From Cytophagaceae bacterium (GTDB taxonomy: Bacteria; Bacteroidota; Bacteroidia; Cytophagales; Spirosomataceae): a DNA stretch of 34,785 nucleotides. Made by a program: the position numbers and the translations under genes. Below, piece after piece: positions 1-7,848 of this stretch. The notes beneath the pieces are model-generated. The model searched no databases, was not told where the DNA came from, and saw nothing but the letters and a program-made list of their open reading frames with translations. The DNA lies in assembly GCA_027488335.1 (NCBI GenBank), contig JAIYBU010000098.1, forward strand, positions 1-34,785, given 5' to 3'. Each line of letters starts with the position of its first letter. The first letter of the stretch is position 1.

Positions 1-302
1 CCTAAAAAATCCTCCAAAAAGTGAATAACCAAAGAACGTGCTTTGAACTTGCTATCTTTACTATAAAATTCTTCATCGTTCCGATAATAATGCGGCAAAT
101 ACGAGCCAATCATACAAAGGTCACCAGCCTTAAAATCGGTAATGCTACTTCCCACAAAACGCTTGCCTGTGCTTTCTAAAACCAGCACTATTTCGTACTC
201 TGGGTGATAATGCCACGGCGTAGAAAAATAGGGGGTTTCTTGCACAAACAGATTAAATGATGAATCGGTAGGATTAGATATTTTGAGTAACTGAGGTTTC
301 AT
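1..302 (-). CDS. AraC-family regulator, N-terminal part (runs off window)
   Basis: An open frame starts at the ATG complementary to 300-302 and stays open to the window edge, giving 100 codons of an N-terminal cupin-like sensor domain. The segment WHYHPEYEIV and the later pattern of glycine, acidic and aromatic residues closely match the N-terminus of the complete AraC-type regulator at 17520-18365, so I infer that the missing part carries the helix-turn-helix. It is divergent from susC with about 306 nt between the starts, the usual place for a regulator of a SusC/SusD locus. It may sense a sugar or sugar derivative and control the downstream genes. The ligand cannot be read from the sequence. 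Confidence 0.8.
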   Translation of the reverse strand, partial: MKPQLLKISNPTDSSFNLFVQETPYFSTPWHYHPEYEIVLVLESTGKRFVGSSITDFKAGDLCMIGSYLPHYYRNDEEFYSKDSKFKARSLVIHFLEDFL

Positions 303-608
303 TTTCAAGAATCATGTTTAGGTCTGTACTTGTAGCCGTTTTAACTATTTTCTTTTATTAAAAAACTATTAGAAACATTCTATTTGTGCGATTAAATAAT
401 AGATTATGCCAGCTAAATTACTACATATATGGTAAAAAAAGTATAGTTAGTGAGATTATTCGTCAAAAAAATATTAGAAATGGGTTAAATTTTAGTGGTA
501 GAAATTTTATTATGGATGTAATTTTGTGATTATTCTAATTTAAAATTTACTTATTTTTAGTTGGTCTATTTTTCACCTTTATTTATTAACTAATTCTATT
601 AATTGAGT
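303..608. other. Divergent intergenic region, regulator / susC
   Basis: This AT-rich spacer of 306 nt separates the AraC-type gene on the minus strand from susC on the plus strand. Apart from the susC -7 box at 519-526 I see no coding frame, RNA gene or strong palindrome. Two copies of ATTAGAAA (368-375 and 473-480) are too simple to call operators in such AT-rich DNA. Any AraC-type binding site should lie here. Confidence 0.6.
519..526 (+). promoter_or_regulatory. Candidate -7 box for susC
   Basis: TAATTTTG fits the Bacteroidota sigma-A -7 consensus TAnnTTTG exactly and lies 82 nt before the susC ATG. I could not find a good TTG -33 element at the usual distance, which would suit a promoter that needs an activator such as the divergent AraC protein. 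Confidence 0.5.
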
Positions 609-3600
609 ATGAAACAATTACTACTTAAGATGATGCTCAGCTTGGCTATTCTCATTAGCTGGCAATTTGCCGAAGCCCAAGGCAGAGCAGTATCAGGCAA
701 GGTTTCCGATGCTGGTGGCAATCCGCTACCAGGTGTGAGTGTAGCAGTGAAAGGTACAGCACAGGGTGCAATCTCTGATGTTGCTGGAAAGTTTTCGGTA
801 CAAGCTGCTAATGGTGCCACGTTGGTATTCAGCTACATTGGCTACAAAACCCAAGAAGTGAAAATTGGGAGCCAAAATAATGTTAATGTTGCTTTAGAAG
901 AAGATGCGGCTGCTTTAAGTGAGGTAGTTGTTGTAGGTTATGGTTCTCAAAAGAAAAGCCAAACAACGGGTGCAATTTCACAAGTATCGGCAAAGCAAAT
1001 TACTGAGATGCCTATCACTAACCTTGGTCAAGCTCTTCAAGGTAGAACAGCAGGGGTTGATGTATCACAGTCAGGTTCAAAGCCTGGTTCAACACCTAAA
1101 ATTTTGATTCGTGGTCGTCGTTCGTTCAATGCTGGTAACGACCCTCTTTATGTTGTAGATGGTATTCCATTGTCGGCAGGTTATGAAGATATGAACCCAA
1201 GCGATATTCAATCAATTGAGGTTTTGAAAGATGCAACTGCAACTGCCATTTATGGTGCGAGAGGTGCAAACGGTGTTGTGCTTGTAACCACTAAAAGAGG
1301 TGCAGTAAAAGGTAAAACAGTGGTAACGTTTGATACGTATGGTGGTGTGTCTAAGCCGCTCGATAAAATTCAATTGTTCAACGGTGCTGAGTTTGCAGAA
1401 TACGTACGTGAAGCATACCGTGCTACAAATAACTATAAAGATGCTAATGGAAATCCAGTTCCAACTGGTGTAGCTGATGCAGCTGCCGATGCTAAAGTGG
1501 CAGTACTCGGTGGTGACCCTGCCGTAGCTGCTGGTCTTGCAGCTGGTAGAAATACAAATTACCAAGATTTGATTTTGAAGAATGGTATTATGCAAAACCA
1601 CTCGTTGGGTGTGCAAGGTGGCAATGATAAGACGCAGTTTTATATTTCAGGTGGATTCTTCCAAGATAAAGGTATCTCTACTGGTTTAGATTATACTCGT
1701 ATGTCGTTAAGAGCAAACATTGACCATAATATTAATAGCTGGTTGAAAGTAGGTCTTTCGTCATATACAATGTATAGCATCAGAAATGGTGAAAACTTAA
1801 ACCCATATGGTTTTACAATTCAGCAAAATCCGTTAGGTCGTCCGTATGATGATAATGGTAATATGATTTTCTCTCCAACAAATGATGCCTTATTGACAAA
1901 TCCATTGGCTGAGATTGTTCCAGGTGCTCAAGTAGATAATACTAAAAAATACAGAATTTTCAATAGCCTTTACACTGAGTTTAAAATCATTGATGGCTTG
2001 AAGTATCGTATCAACTTTGGTCCAGATTTTACATTGGCAAGATGGGGTCGTTTCATTGGTGCAGCTACAAATGCTCGTAAATACGGTGACCCACAAGCGT
2101 CTGTGCGTAATGACTTTGGTTTTAACTGGACACTCGAAAATATCGTAACATATAACAAAACATTTGCTCAAAAGCATAATCTTGGCGTAACATTATTACA
2201 ATCTATTCAAAGAGATAATTTTGAAAGATATACCACTGATGTACAGGCTGTTCCTGCCGAAACACAACAGTTCTATAACTTGGGTAATGCTGGTTCAGTA
2301 TTGGGTGTAGGTAGTGGCTTAACACAATGGACTATCAACTCATACATGGCCCGTGTTAACTACGATTTTAACGACAAATATTTATTAACAGCAACTATGC
2401 GTCGTGACGGTTCGAGCCGTTTTGGTGAGAATACTAAATACGGTAATTTCCCAGGTATTGCTTTAGGTTGGAATATTAGCAATGAGGCATTCATGAAGCA
2501 AATTCCATGGTTAGATTTATTGAAGTTAAGAGCAGGTTGGGGTAAAGTGGGTAACCAAGGGGTTGCACCTTATCAGACACAAGGTTTGTTAAGCCGCACA
2601 GCTTATGCTTGGGGAAATACTGCTGCATTCGGTTATCGTCCGAATACTATCGGAAATCCTGATTTGAAATGGGAAACTTCAGCAACTGCTAACATTGGTG
2701 TAGACTTCAGTTTCTTAAGAGGAAAAATCCAAGGTTCATTAGAATTGTATGAAACTAATACGACTGACTTATTATTGTCTGACCAATTACCAGGTTCAAT
2801 TGGCTTTAGTGCCGTGACTCGTAACGTAGGTCAAACACGTAATAAAGGTATTGAGTTAGGTTTCACAACTGTAAACGTAAACACGCCAAGTGGCTTCAAA
2901 TGGACTACTGACTTCACTTTCACTAAAAACAAAGAAGAAATTGTTTCTCTCTACAATGGTAAAGTTGATGACTTAGGAAACCGTTGGTTTATTGGTCAAC
3001 CATTGAACTCATATTATGACTACAAAAAAGTAGGTATTTGGCAGTTGAATGAGAAAGAAGAAGCCGCTAAATTCTACCCTGGAGATAAAGCAAATCCACT
3101 TGGTGCAGGTGTTGGTCAAGTTAAAGTACAAGATACTAACGGCGACGGTGTAATTACAGCGGCAGATAGAGTGTTGTTAGGTTCGGATATTCCTAACTTT
3201 AGTGCTGGTTTCACTACAAGATTTACTTATAAAGGATTTGATTTATCGGCATTTTTATTTGGTCGTTTCGGAAATATGATTGTGAGTGGTTTCCATCAAA
3301 ACAACAATGCTTTGGCTGGTCGTTACCAACAAATCAAAGTTGATTATTGGACTCCAAACAATCCTACTAACGAATTCCCACGTCCATTTAGCACACAAGA
3401 ATTCCCTCAGTACAACACTACTTTGATTTATTTCAATGGTACATTTATCAAGTTGAGAAATATTAACTTCGGTTATACGTTCCCTCAAAGTGTTTCGAAA
3501 AAACTCGGAATGGAGTCTTTGCGTTTGTTCTCAAGTATTCAACAACCAAAAATTTGGTCTGAATACCGTAGCAAATACAACGGTATCGACCCAGAGGCAA

Positions 3601-3695
3601 CTATTACCTCTTCGGGTACTGGTACAACAAACGTTGGTTCAGGTGTTACACCAGCTACTTCAGTTACAACAGTTGGTTTGAACATTAGATTCTAA
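609..3695 (+). CDS. SusC/RagA-type TonB-dependent outer-membrane transporter
   Basis: Protein of 1028 residues from the ATG at 609; an in-frame TTG at 603 adds only two residues and is less likely. A Sec signal ends near residue 24 (AEAQ). It is followed by a carboxypeptidase-regulatory-like beta domain (about 26-99, with the PGVSVAVKGT and YIGYK features), a TonB-box-like stretch around 105-113 (EVVVVGYG) and a plug domain (about 115-230, with IRGRRSF and YVVDGIPL). The remainder is a large beta-barrel ending in phenylalanine. Length and order match the SusC family, which imports glycans or other large ligands using TonB energy together with a SusD lipoprotein. The susD gene follows 40 nt downstream and is surely co-transcribed. 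The substrate is not readable, but the downstream enzymes suggest a glucoside or similar glycoside. Confidence 0.97.
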   Translation: MKQLLLKMMLSLAILISWQFAEAQGRAVSGKVSDAGGNPLPGVSVAVKGTAQGAISDVAGKFSVQAANGATLVFSYIGYKTQEVKIGSQNNVNVALEEDAAALSEVVVVGYGSQKKSQTTGAISQVSAKQITEMPITNLGQALQGRTAGVDVSQSGSKPGSTPKILIRGRRSFNAGNDPLYVVDGIPLSAGYEDMNPSDIQSIEVLKDATATAIYGARGANGVVLVTTKRGAVKGKTVVTFDTYGGVSKPLDKIQLFNGAEFAEYVREAYRATNNYKDANGNPVPTGVADAAADAKVAVLGGDPAVAAGLAAGRNTNYQDLILKNGIMQNHSLGVQGGNDKTQFYISGGFFQDKGISTGLDYTRMSLRANIDHNINSWLKVGLSSYTMYSIRNGENLNPYGFTIQQNPLGRPYDDNGNMIFSPTNDALLTNPLAEIVPGAQVDNTKKYRIFNSLYTEFKIIDGLKYRINFGPDFTLARWGRFIGAATNARKYGDPQASVRNDFGFNWTLENIVTYNKTFAQKHNLGVTLLQSIQRDNFERYTTDVQAVPAETQQFYNLGNAGSVLGVGSGLTQWTINSYMARVNYDFNDKYLLTATMRRDGSSRFGENTKYGNFPGIALGWNISNEAFMKQIPWLDLLKLRAGWGKVGNQGVAPYQTQGLLSRTAYAWGNTAAFGYRPNTIGNPDLKWETSATANIGVDFSFLRGKIQGSLELYETNTTDLLLSDQLPGSIGFSAVTRNVGQTRNKGIELGFTTVNVNTPSGFKWTTDFTFTKNKEEIVSLYNGKVDDLGNRWFIGQPLNSYYDYKKVGIWQLNEKEEAAKFYPGDKANPLGAGVGQVKVQDTNGDGVITAADRVLLGSDIPNFSAGFTTRFTYKGFDLSAFLFGRFGNMIVSGFHQNNNALAGRYQQIKVDYWTPNNPTNEFPRPFSTQEFPQYNTTLIYFNGTFIKLRNINFGYTFPQSVSKKLGMESLRLFSSIQQPKIWSEYRSKYNGIDPEATITSSGTGTTNVGSGVTPATSVTTVGLNIRF

Positions 3696-3735
3696 TTGAA
3701 AGATTTAAACAAGGGATTTTAAAACATTAAATACA

Positions 3736-5418
3736 ATGAAATTAAAAAACATATTAAAACCAATCAAAATCTTTGGTGCTGTGGCGTTGTTATTTACAAG
3801 CCAATCATGTAAAGATCTATTGGACGAAACAGTAGTTTCGGGTATCGGTAATAACTATATTAATACTCCTAAAGGCTTCGAAGATGCTGTAAAATCTGCG
3901 TACTCGTCTCTTAGATATTACTATGGTACTCAGCAGGGATTAACACTGACTGAATATGGTACTGACATTTACGCTACTGGTGCCGACGGTGGTTATAAAG
4001 GATTTCATTTTTATGATACTCAACTACAACCAACAGTTGATTATTTAGGAAATACTTGGGACGAACTTTACCGTGGTATCAATACTTGTAATGCTGTAAT
4101 TGATAGAGCCCCAGCAGCGACTGTTACTGAAGCTATCAAAGTACGAAGAGTTGCGGAAGCTAAATTCTTGAGAGCTCACTATTATTATATCTTACACCAA
4201 CAATTTGGTGGTGTTGATTTAAGATTGAGCGAAACACTTGTACCAACAAAAGAAACGAAGAGAGCATCGGATGCTGAAATGTATGCTGCCATCATCAAAG
4301 ATTTGAATGAAGCAATTCCTGCATTAGAAGCAAAAGCTCAGTCATCTGACTATGGTCGTGCAACAAAACCTGCTGCTGAAACTCTTTTGGCCAAGGTTTA
4401 TTTGGCAAAGGCATATTCATCAGCAAAAGCTGCTGACGATTTTTCTAAAGCTGCAGAATTGTGTAAAACAGTTACAACTGCTTACGGATTCAAATTATTG
4501 GATGATTTTGCGAGTGTTTTTGATGAAAACAACCAAGTGAATAGCGAGGTAGTATTTGCAGTTCAGTATACATCTGACCCATTAACTAACCTTACAAATA
4601 ACACTGGTGCAGTAAACGGTGGTAATAACTTGCACCTTTTCTTTGGTATGCAATATGACGTACAGCCAGGTATGAAACGCGACGTGTTCTATGGTCGTCC
4701 GTTTAAGCGTCTGCGTCCAACCACTTATTTGTTAGAAACTTGTTTCAAAGACCGTACAAACGACTCTCGTTACAAGAAAACATTCCGTGATACATGGTTA
4801 AGCAATAACCCAGGTACTAACCTAAACGCATCGTTTGATAACTCTAAATCGAAGATTTCGTTTGCAGCAGGTGATACAGCTATCTTTATTCCTGGCTACG
4901 AAATGCCAAAAGAAGAGCGTGCTAAGAAAAAATATCAAGTATTAGTACCAAGTGCTTATAGTGAGGCATTATTCCCAACATTAACTAAGTTTTTCGATAC
5001 AAAACGCCCAGATTTAACGTATGAAGCTGGTAGTCGCGATTACTTCGTTTTCCGTTTAGCTGATGTTTACTTAATGTTAGCAGAAGCTCAATTGAAAGCT
5101 GGTAATATATCAGAAGCAACAAAAGCTATCAATGTAGTTCGTCAAAGAGCTGGATGGCCAGGTAAAAAGGATGCCATGTTGATTACTGATAATGAAATGA
5201 CAATGGATTTCTTGATAGAAGAAAGAGCAAGAGAATTGGCTGGTGAGCAAACACGTTGGTTAGATTTGAAGCGTTGGGGTTTATTAATTGACCGTGTGAA
5301 AAAATATAACCCTCAGGCAGCAGGAAACATTGCAGACAAACACTATGTTCGTCCGATTCCTCAAACTCAAATCGACCGTTCAAATGCTGGTGTTTTTGCT
5401 CAAAACCCAGGATATTAA
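3736..5418 (+). CDS. SusD/RagB-type substrate-binding outer-membrane lipoprotein
   Basis: Protein of 560 residues with a lipoprotein signal: a hydrophobic stretch, then SQSC with the lipid-modified cysteine at residue 25, followed by KDLLDE. The body has SusD-type features: TPR-like helices in the first half (YRGINTCNAVIDRAP; AEAKFLRAHYYY) and the conserved C-terminal region with YFVFRLADVYLMLAEA, INVVRQRAGWPG and EERARELAGEQTRWLDLKRW. SusD proteins sit as lids on SusC barrels and bind the ligand at the cell surface. It follows susC directly and is closed by a strong hairpin terminator, so the pair probably forms its own transcript. Confidence 0.97.
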   Translation: MKLKNILKPIKIFGAVALLFTSQSCKDLLDETVVSGIGNNYINTPKGFEDAVKSAYSSLRYYYGTQQGLTLTEYGTDIYATGADGGYKGFHFYDTQLQPTVDYLGNTWDELYRGINTCNAVIDRAPAATVTEAIKVRRVAEAKFLRAHYYYILHQQFGGVDLRLSETLVPTKETKRASDAEMYAAIIKDLNEAIPALEAKAQSSDYGRATKPAAETLLAKVYLAKAYSSAKAADDFSKAAELCKTVTTAYGFKLLDDFASVFDENNQVNSEVVFAVQYTSDPLTNLTNNTGAVNGGNNLHLFFGMQYDVQPGMKRDVFYGRPFKRLRPTTYLLETCFKDRTNDSRYKKTFRDTWLSNNPGTNLNASFDNSKSKISFAAGDTAIFIPGYEMPKEERAKKKYQVLVPSAYSEALFPTLTKFFDTKRPDLTYEAGSRDYFVFRLADVYLMLAEAQLKAGNISEATKAINVVRQRAGWPGKKDAMLITDNEMTMDFLIEERARELAGEQTRWLDLKRWGLLIDRVKKYNPQAAGNIADKHYVRPIPQTQIDRSNAGVFAQNPGY

Positions 5419-5454
5419 TATTTAGTAGATTTGTTTCATCATAGTACCCAGAGA

Positions 5455-5485
5455 GACTCCTCCACTTCGAGGAGTCCTCTTTTTT
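5455..5485 (+). terminator. Rho-independent terminator after susD
   Basis: GACTCCTC (5455-5462) pairs perfectly with GAGGAGTC (5469-5476) around a 6-nt loop, and the stem is followed by CTC and a run of T to 5485. It lies 37 nt after the susD stop and probably separates the transporter transcript from the enzyme genes. Confidence 0.88.
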
Positions 5486-5509
5486 GAAACAACATCTATC
5501 CAACAACAC

Positions 5510-5549
5510 AATGCCACAACTGTTAGTAAATATAACCAGTTGTGGCATT
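5510..5549. repeat. Second hairpin in the susD downstream spacer
   Basis: AATGCCACAACT (5510-5521) and AGTTGTGGCATT (5538-5549) are perfect 12-nt inverted repeats with a 16-nt loop. A weak T-rich stretch follows. It stands between the susD terminator and the -7 box of the next gene. It could be a back-up terminator, an RNA-stability element or a protein site. Confidence 0.6.
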
Positions 5550-5582
5550 ATTATTTACAAAAAATCACCTAACTTGTAACTC

Positions 5583-5590
5583 TAATTTTG
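5583..5590 (+). promoter_or_regulatory. Candidate -7 box for the sugar isomerase gene
   Basis: TAATTTTG is an exact TAnnTTTG match 32 nt before the ATG at 5623 and identical to the susC -7 box at 519-526. No convincing TTG is present about 20 nt upstream. It supports a separate promoter after the susD terminator. Confidence 0.45.
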
Positions 5591-5622
5591 AAAAAAATCA
5601 ATCCTCAATATTTATTAAAACT

Positions 5623-6507
5623 ATGAACAGAAGAGATTTTCTTACACAAGCATCTATCCTTACAGCATCGTCTTTGTTATCTTTAGAAGCATTAGCAGCT
5701 AAAGGGAAACATAAAATTGCCTATTCGGCCATCACTTGGAATGGTAATGATTTAGTAGCCATTGGCGATATTGCCGCTTTGGGTTTCAAAGGAATCCAAC
5801 TAAGAGCAAATACTTACGCTCCTTTCAAGGATAAACCACAAGATTTGAAAGATACCATTGCCAAAAGTGGTTTACAACTCGCTATGTTTTCGAGTGGAAA
5901 TGTGGGAATCCAAGATGATATTTCTAAAGACATCGAAACGCACCTCAATCACGCAAAATTCATTAAGGCTTTGGGTGGGAACTCGTTACAGATAACCAAT
6001 AATTCTCGTCCGAAAGACCGCCTGCCGACCACCGAAGAGTTGAAAAAGTATGCCAAAAATATGAGCGAAGTAGCAAAGGTTGTAAAAGGAGAAACGGGTA
6101 TTCAGCCAGCGTACCATAATCATATGCACCAACTTGGCGAAACCCCTGAAGAGGTGGATATTATTTTTAACGAGATGAATCATAAGTATATTTTGGCATT
6201 GTTGGATGTGGCTCACTACACGCAAGGCGGAGGAAATGCAGCCGATGCAGTATTAAAATATAAAGACATTTTGTATGCAACGCACATAAAAGACACGAAA
6301 GTTGCTGATTCAAAATCGGGCTATCAATTTGTGGAATTAGGACAAGGAAGAGTAGATTTTCCTGCAATTTTTGAAAATTTAGAAAAAATCAAGTTCAAAG
6401 GCTGGAATATCATTGAGCTTGACTCTGTGCCAGTAAAAGGCCGCACGGCTCTCGAATGCGGACAAACCAGCAAAAAATACTTGGAGTCTATTAAGGTAAA
6501 CTTCTAA
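5623..6507 (+). CDS. Exported sugar phosphate isomerase/epimerase-like TIM-barrel protein
   Basis: Protein of 294 residues. I chose the ATG at 5623 because it gives a twin-arginine type signal (NRRDF at residues 2-6, then a hydrophobic stretch to about residue 26); the frame is open upstream but without a good start. The rest is a xylose-isomerase-like TIM barrel (the AP-endonuclease-2-like family). Likely metal and catalytic residues are visible in YHNH (164-167), LLDVAHY (D195, H198), HIKD (221-224) and IIELDS (E265). Family members isomerise or epimerise sugars and keto-sugars; some act on 3-keto-hexoses. Next to DUF1080 and Gfo/Idh/MocA genes, a role in 3-keto-sugar conversion is the best inference. 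The exact reaction is not determinable. Confidence 0.85.
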   Translation: MNRRDFLTQASILTASSLLSLEALAAKGKHKIAYSAITWNGNDLVAIGDIAALGFKGIQLRANTYAPFKDKPQDLKDTIAKSGLQLAMFSSGNVGIQDDISKDIETHLNHAKFIKALGGNSLQITNNSRPKDRLPTTEELKKYAKNMSEVAKVVKGETGIQPAYHNHMHQLGETPEEVDIIFNEMNHKYILALLDVAHYTQGGGNAADAVLKYKDILYATHIKDTKVADSKSGYQFVELGQGRVDFPAIFENLEKIKFKGWNIIELDSVPVKGRTALECGQTSKKYLESIKVNF

Positions 6508-6516
6508 ACTTCTGTG

Positions 6517-6541
6517 GGGCGAACATTTTGTTCGCCCTTTT
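6517..6541 (+). terminator. Terminator after the sugar isomerase gene
   Basis: GGGCGAACA (6517-6525) and TGTTCGCCC (6529-6537) form a perfect 9-bp stem with a TTT loop, followed by TTTT. It lies 9 nt beyond the stop codon of the plus-strand gene and just before the end of the convergent OYE gene. The T-run is on the plus-strand side only. Confidence 0.85.
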
Positions 6542-6542
6542 A

Positions 6543-7613
6543 TTATTTTTTGCCTCTTATATACTGATTTGGCAACTCAATATCATAGCCAAGTTCTTGT
6601 GCCGCATTTTGAGGAAAATAGGGATTACGCAGTAATTCTCTCGCCAAAAACACCAAATCGGCTTTCCCCGAAACGATAATTTCGTTAGCTTGCTCGGCCG
6701 AAGTAATTAACCCAACCGCTCCTGTTTTTATTCCAACTTTGGTTCTTATTTCTTCGGCAAAAGGTACTTGGTAATTTGGTGCAACTGGAATTTCTTTCGG
6801 AGCGACAAATCCACCCGTCGAGCAATCAATCAAATCAATTCCTTTTTCTTTTAAAATAGCCGAAAGTTGAACCGAATCTTCAATTTTCCAACCATCTGTA
6901 CGCCAATCAGTAGCCGAAATTCTGACAAAAAGCAGTGTTTCGGTAGGAACGACTTCTTTCACGGCATCAATGACCAATAGTAATGCTCTCGAACGATTTT
7001 CAAAACTTCCGCCAAACTCATCCGTGCGTTTATTGGCAATGGGTGAAAGAAACTCATTTAGCAAATAACCATGTGCCGCATGAATTTCTATGACTTTAAA
7101 TCCTGCTTCGACAGCACGCTTAGTGGCTTGCTTAAAATCATCAACGATTTGTTCAATATCTGCCTTTGTTAGTTCTTTTGAGTACGTTTTTTGGTCGGTC
7201 AGTAAAGTAGCACTTGGCGAAACAGGTTGCCAGCCACCTTCTTCGGTCGAAATATATTTACCACCCAGCCATGGTGCAGACGAACTCGCTTTATAGCCAG
7301 CATGAGCGAGTTGCACACTCGCAACCGAGCCTTGTTTGTGAATAAAATCCGTGATTCGTCGAATCGGAGCAATATGTTCGTCTTTCCACAAGCCCAAATC
7401 TCCTGCCGAAATCCTTCCTTCGGGCGAAACTGCCATTGCTTCTGTAATTATCAACCCTGCACCACCAACGGCTCGGCTGCCCAAATGTACAAAATGCCAA
7501 TCGTCAACAAAACCATCGGTGGCCGAATATTGGCACATCGGCGACATCACGATTCTATTTTTTAGGGTAATGTCCTTTATTTGAAGCGGAGAAAACAAAT
7601 TTACCTCTTCCAT
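6543..7613 (-). CDS. Old Yellow Enzyme family NAD(P)H:flavin oxidoreductase (YqjM/NamA-like)
   Basis: Protein of 356 residues, the normal length for the YqjM class of FMN-dependent ene-reductases. The class-specific cysteine and tyrosine are present (MCQYS, C27 and Y29), as are QLAHAGYKA, the substrate-binding histidine pair in EIHAAHGYLLNEFLSP, and the C-terminal LARELLRNPYFP. These enzymes reduce activated C=C bonds of enones and related compounds in the cytoplasm. The gene lies antisense between the sugar isomerase and the DUF1080 gene, so it is not in their transcript. A link to the sugar pathway, for instance detoxifying enone by-products of 3-keto sugars, is possible but unproven. Confidence 0.93.
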   Translation of the reverse strand: MEEVNLFSPLQIKDITLKNRIVMSPMCQYSATDGFVDDWHFVHLGSRAVGGAGLIITEAMAVSPEGRISAGDLGLWKDEHIAPIRRITDFIHKQGSVASVQLAHAGYKASSSAPWLGGKYISTEEGGWQPVSPSATLLTDQKTYSKELTKADIEQIVDDFKQATKRAVEAGFKVIEIHAAHGYLLNEFLSPIANKRTDEFGGSFENRSRALLLVIDAVKEVVPTETLLFVRISATDWRTDGWKIEDSVQLSAILKEKGIDLIDCSTGGFVAPKEIPVAPNYQVPFAEEIRTKVGIKTGAVGLITSAEQANEIIVSGKADLVFLARELLRNPYFPQNAAQELGYDIELPNQYIRGKK

Positions 7614-7794
7614 AAAACAACTATATCTTGATTATATGCAATGAAAATTAATATATAGAAAATCGTTTTTTCGGCCGATTAGTTTCTTTTGTTGCTTTGT
7701 GGTTGGAATAAATACCTAATTCTTGCCACTAAGTACTGAAATTAGGTCAATTAAATATCAAAATCTTAATATTTTTGGTTAAATAGGTATTAGA

Positions 7795-7821
7795 TTGGTA
7801 TTCCTTTAATTACTAATTTTG
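7795..7821 (+). promoter_or_regulatory. Candidate promoter for the DUF1080-GH3 genes
   Basis: TAATTTTG (7814-7821) is an exact -7 box 27 nt before the ATG at 7849. TTG at 7795-7797 could be the -33 element, but the 16-nt spacer is shorter than usual. The octamer is the same as at 519-526 and 5583-5590. Confidence 0.5.
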
Positions 7822-7848
7822 ATTCATTATTCAATTAATTTATTTACA

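Noticed and set aside
368-480. Two copies of ATTAGAAA 105 nt apart upstream of susC, considered as AraC sites
   Set aside because: Eight-base AT-rich matches are expected by chance in this spacer; no longer repeat supports them.
1212-1616. Antisense open frame inside susC
   Set aside because: Composition is unlike a real protein (cysteine, serine and isoleucine rich) and the susC frame is certain.
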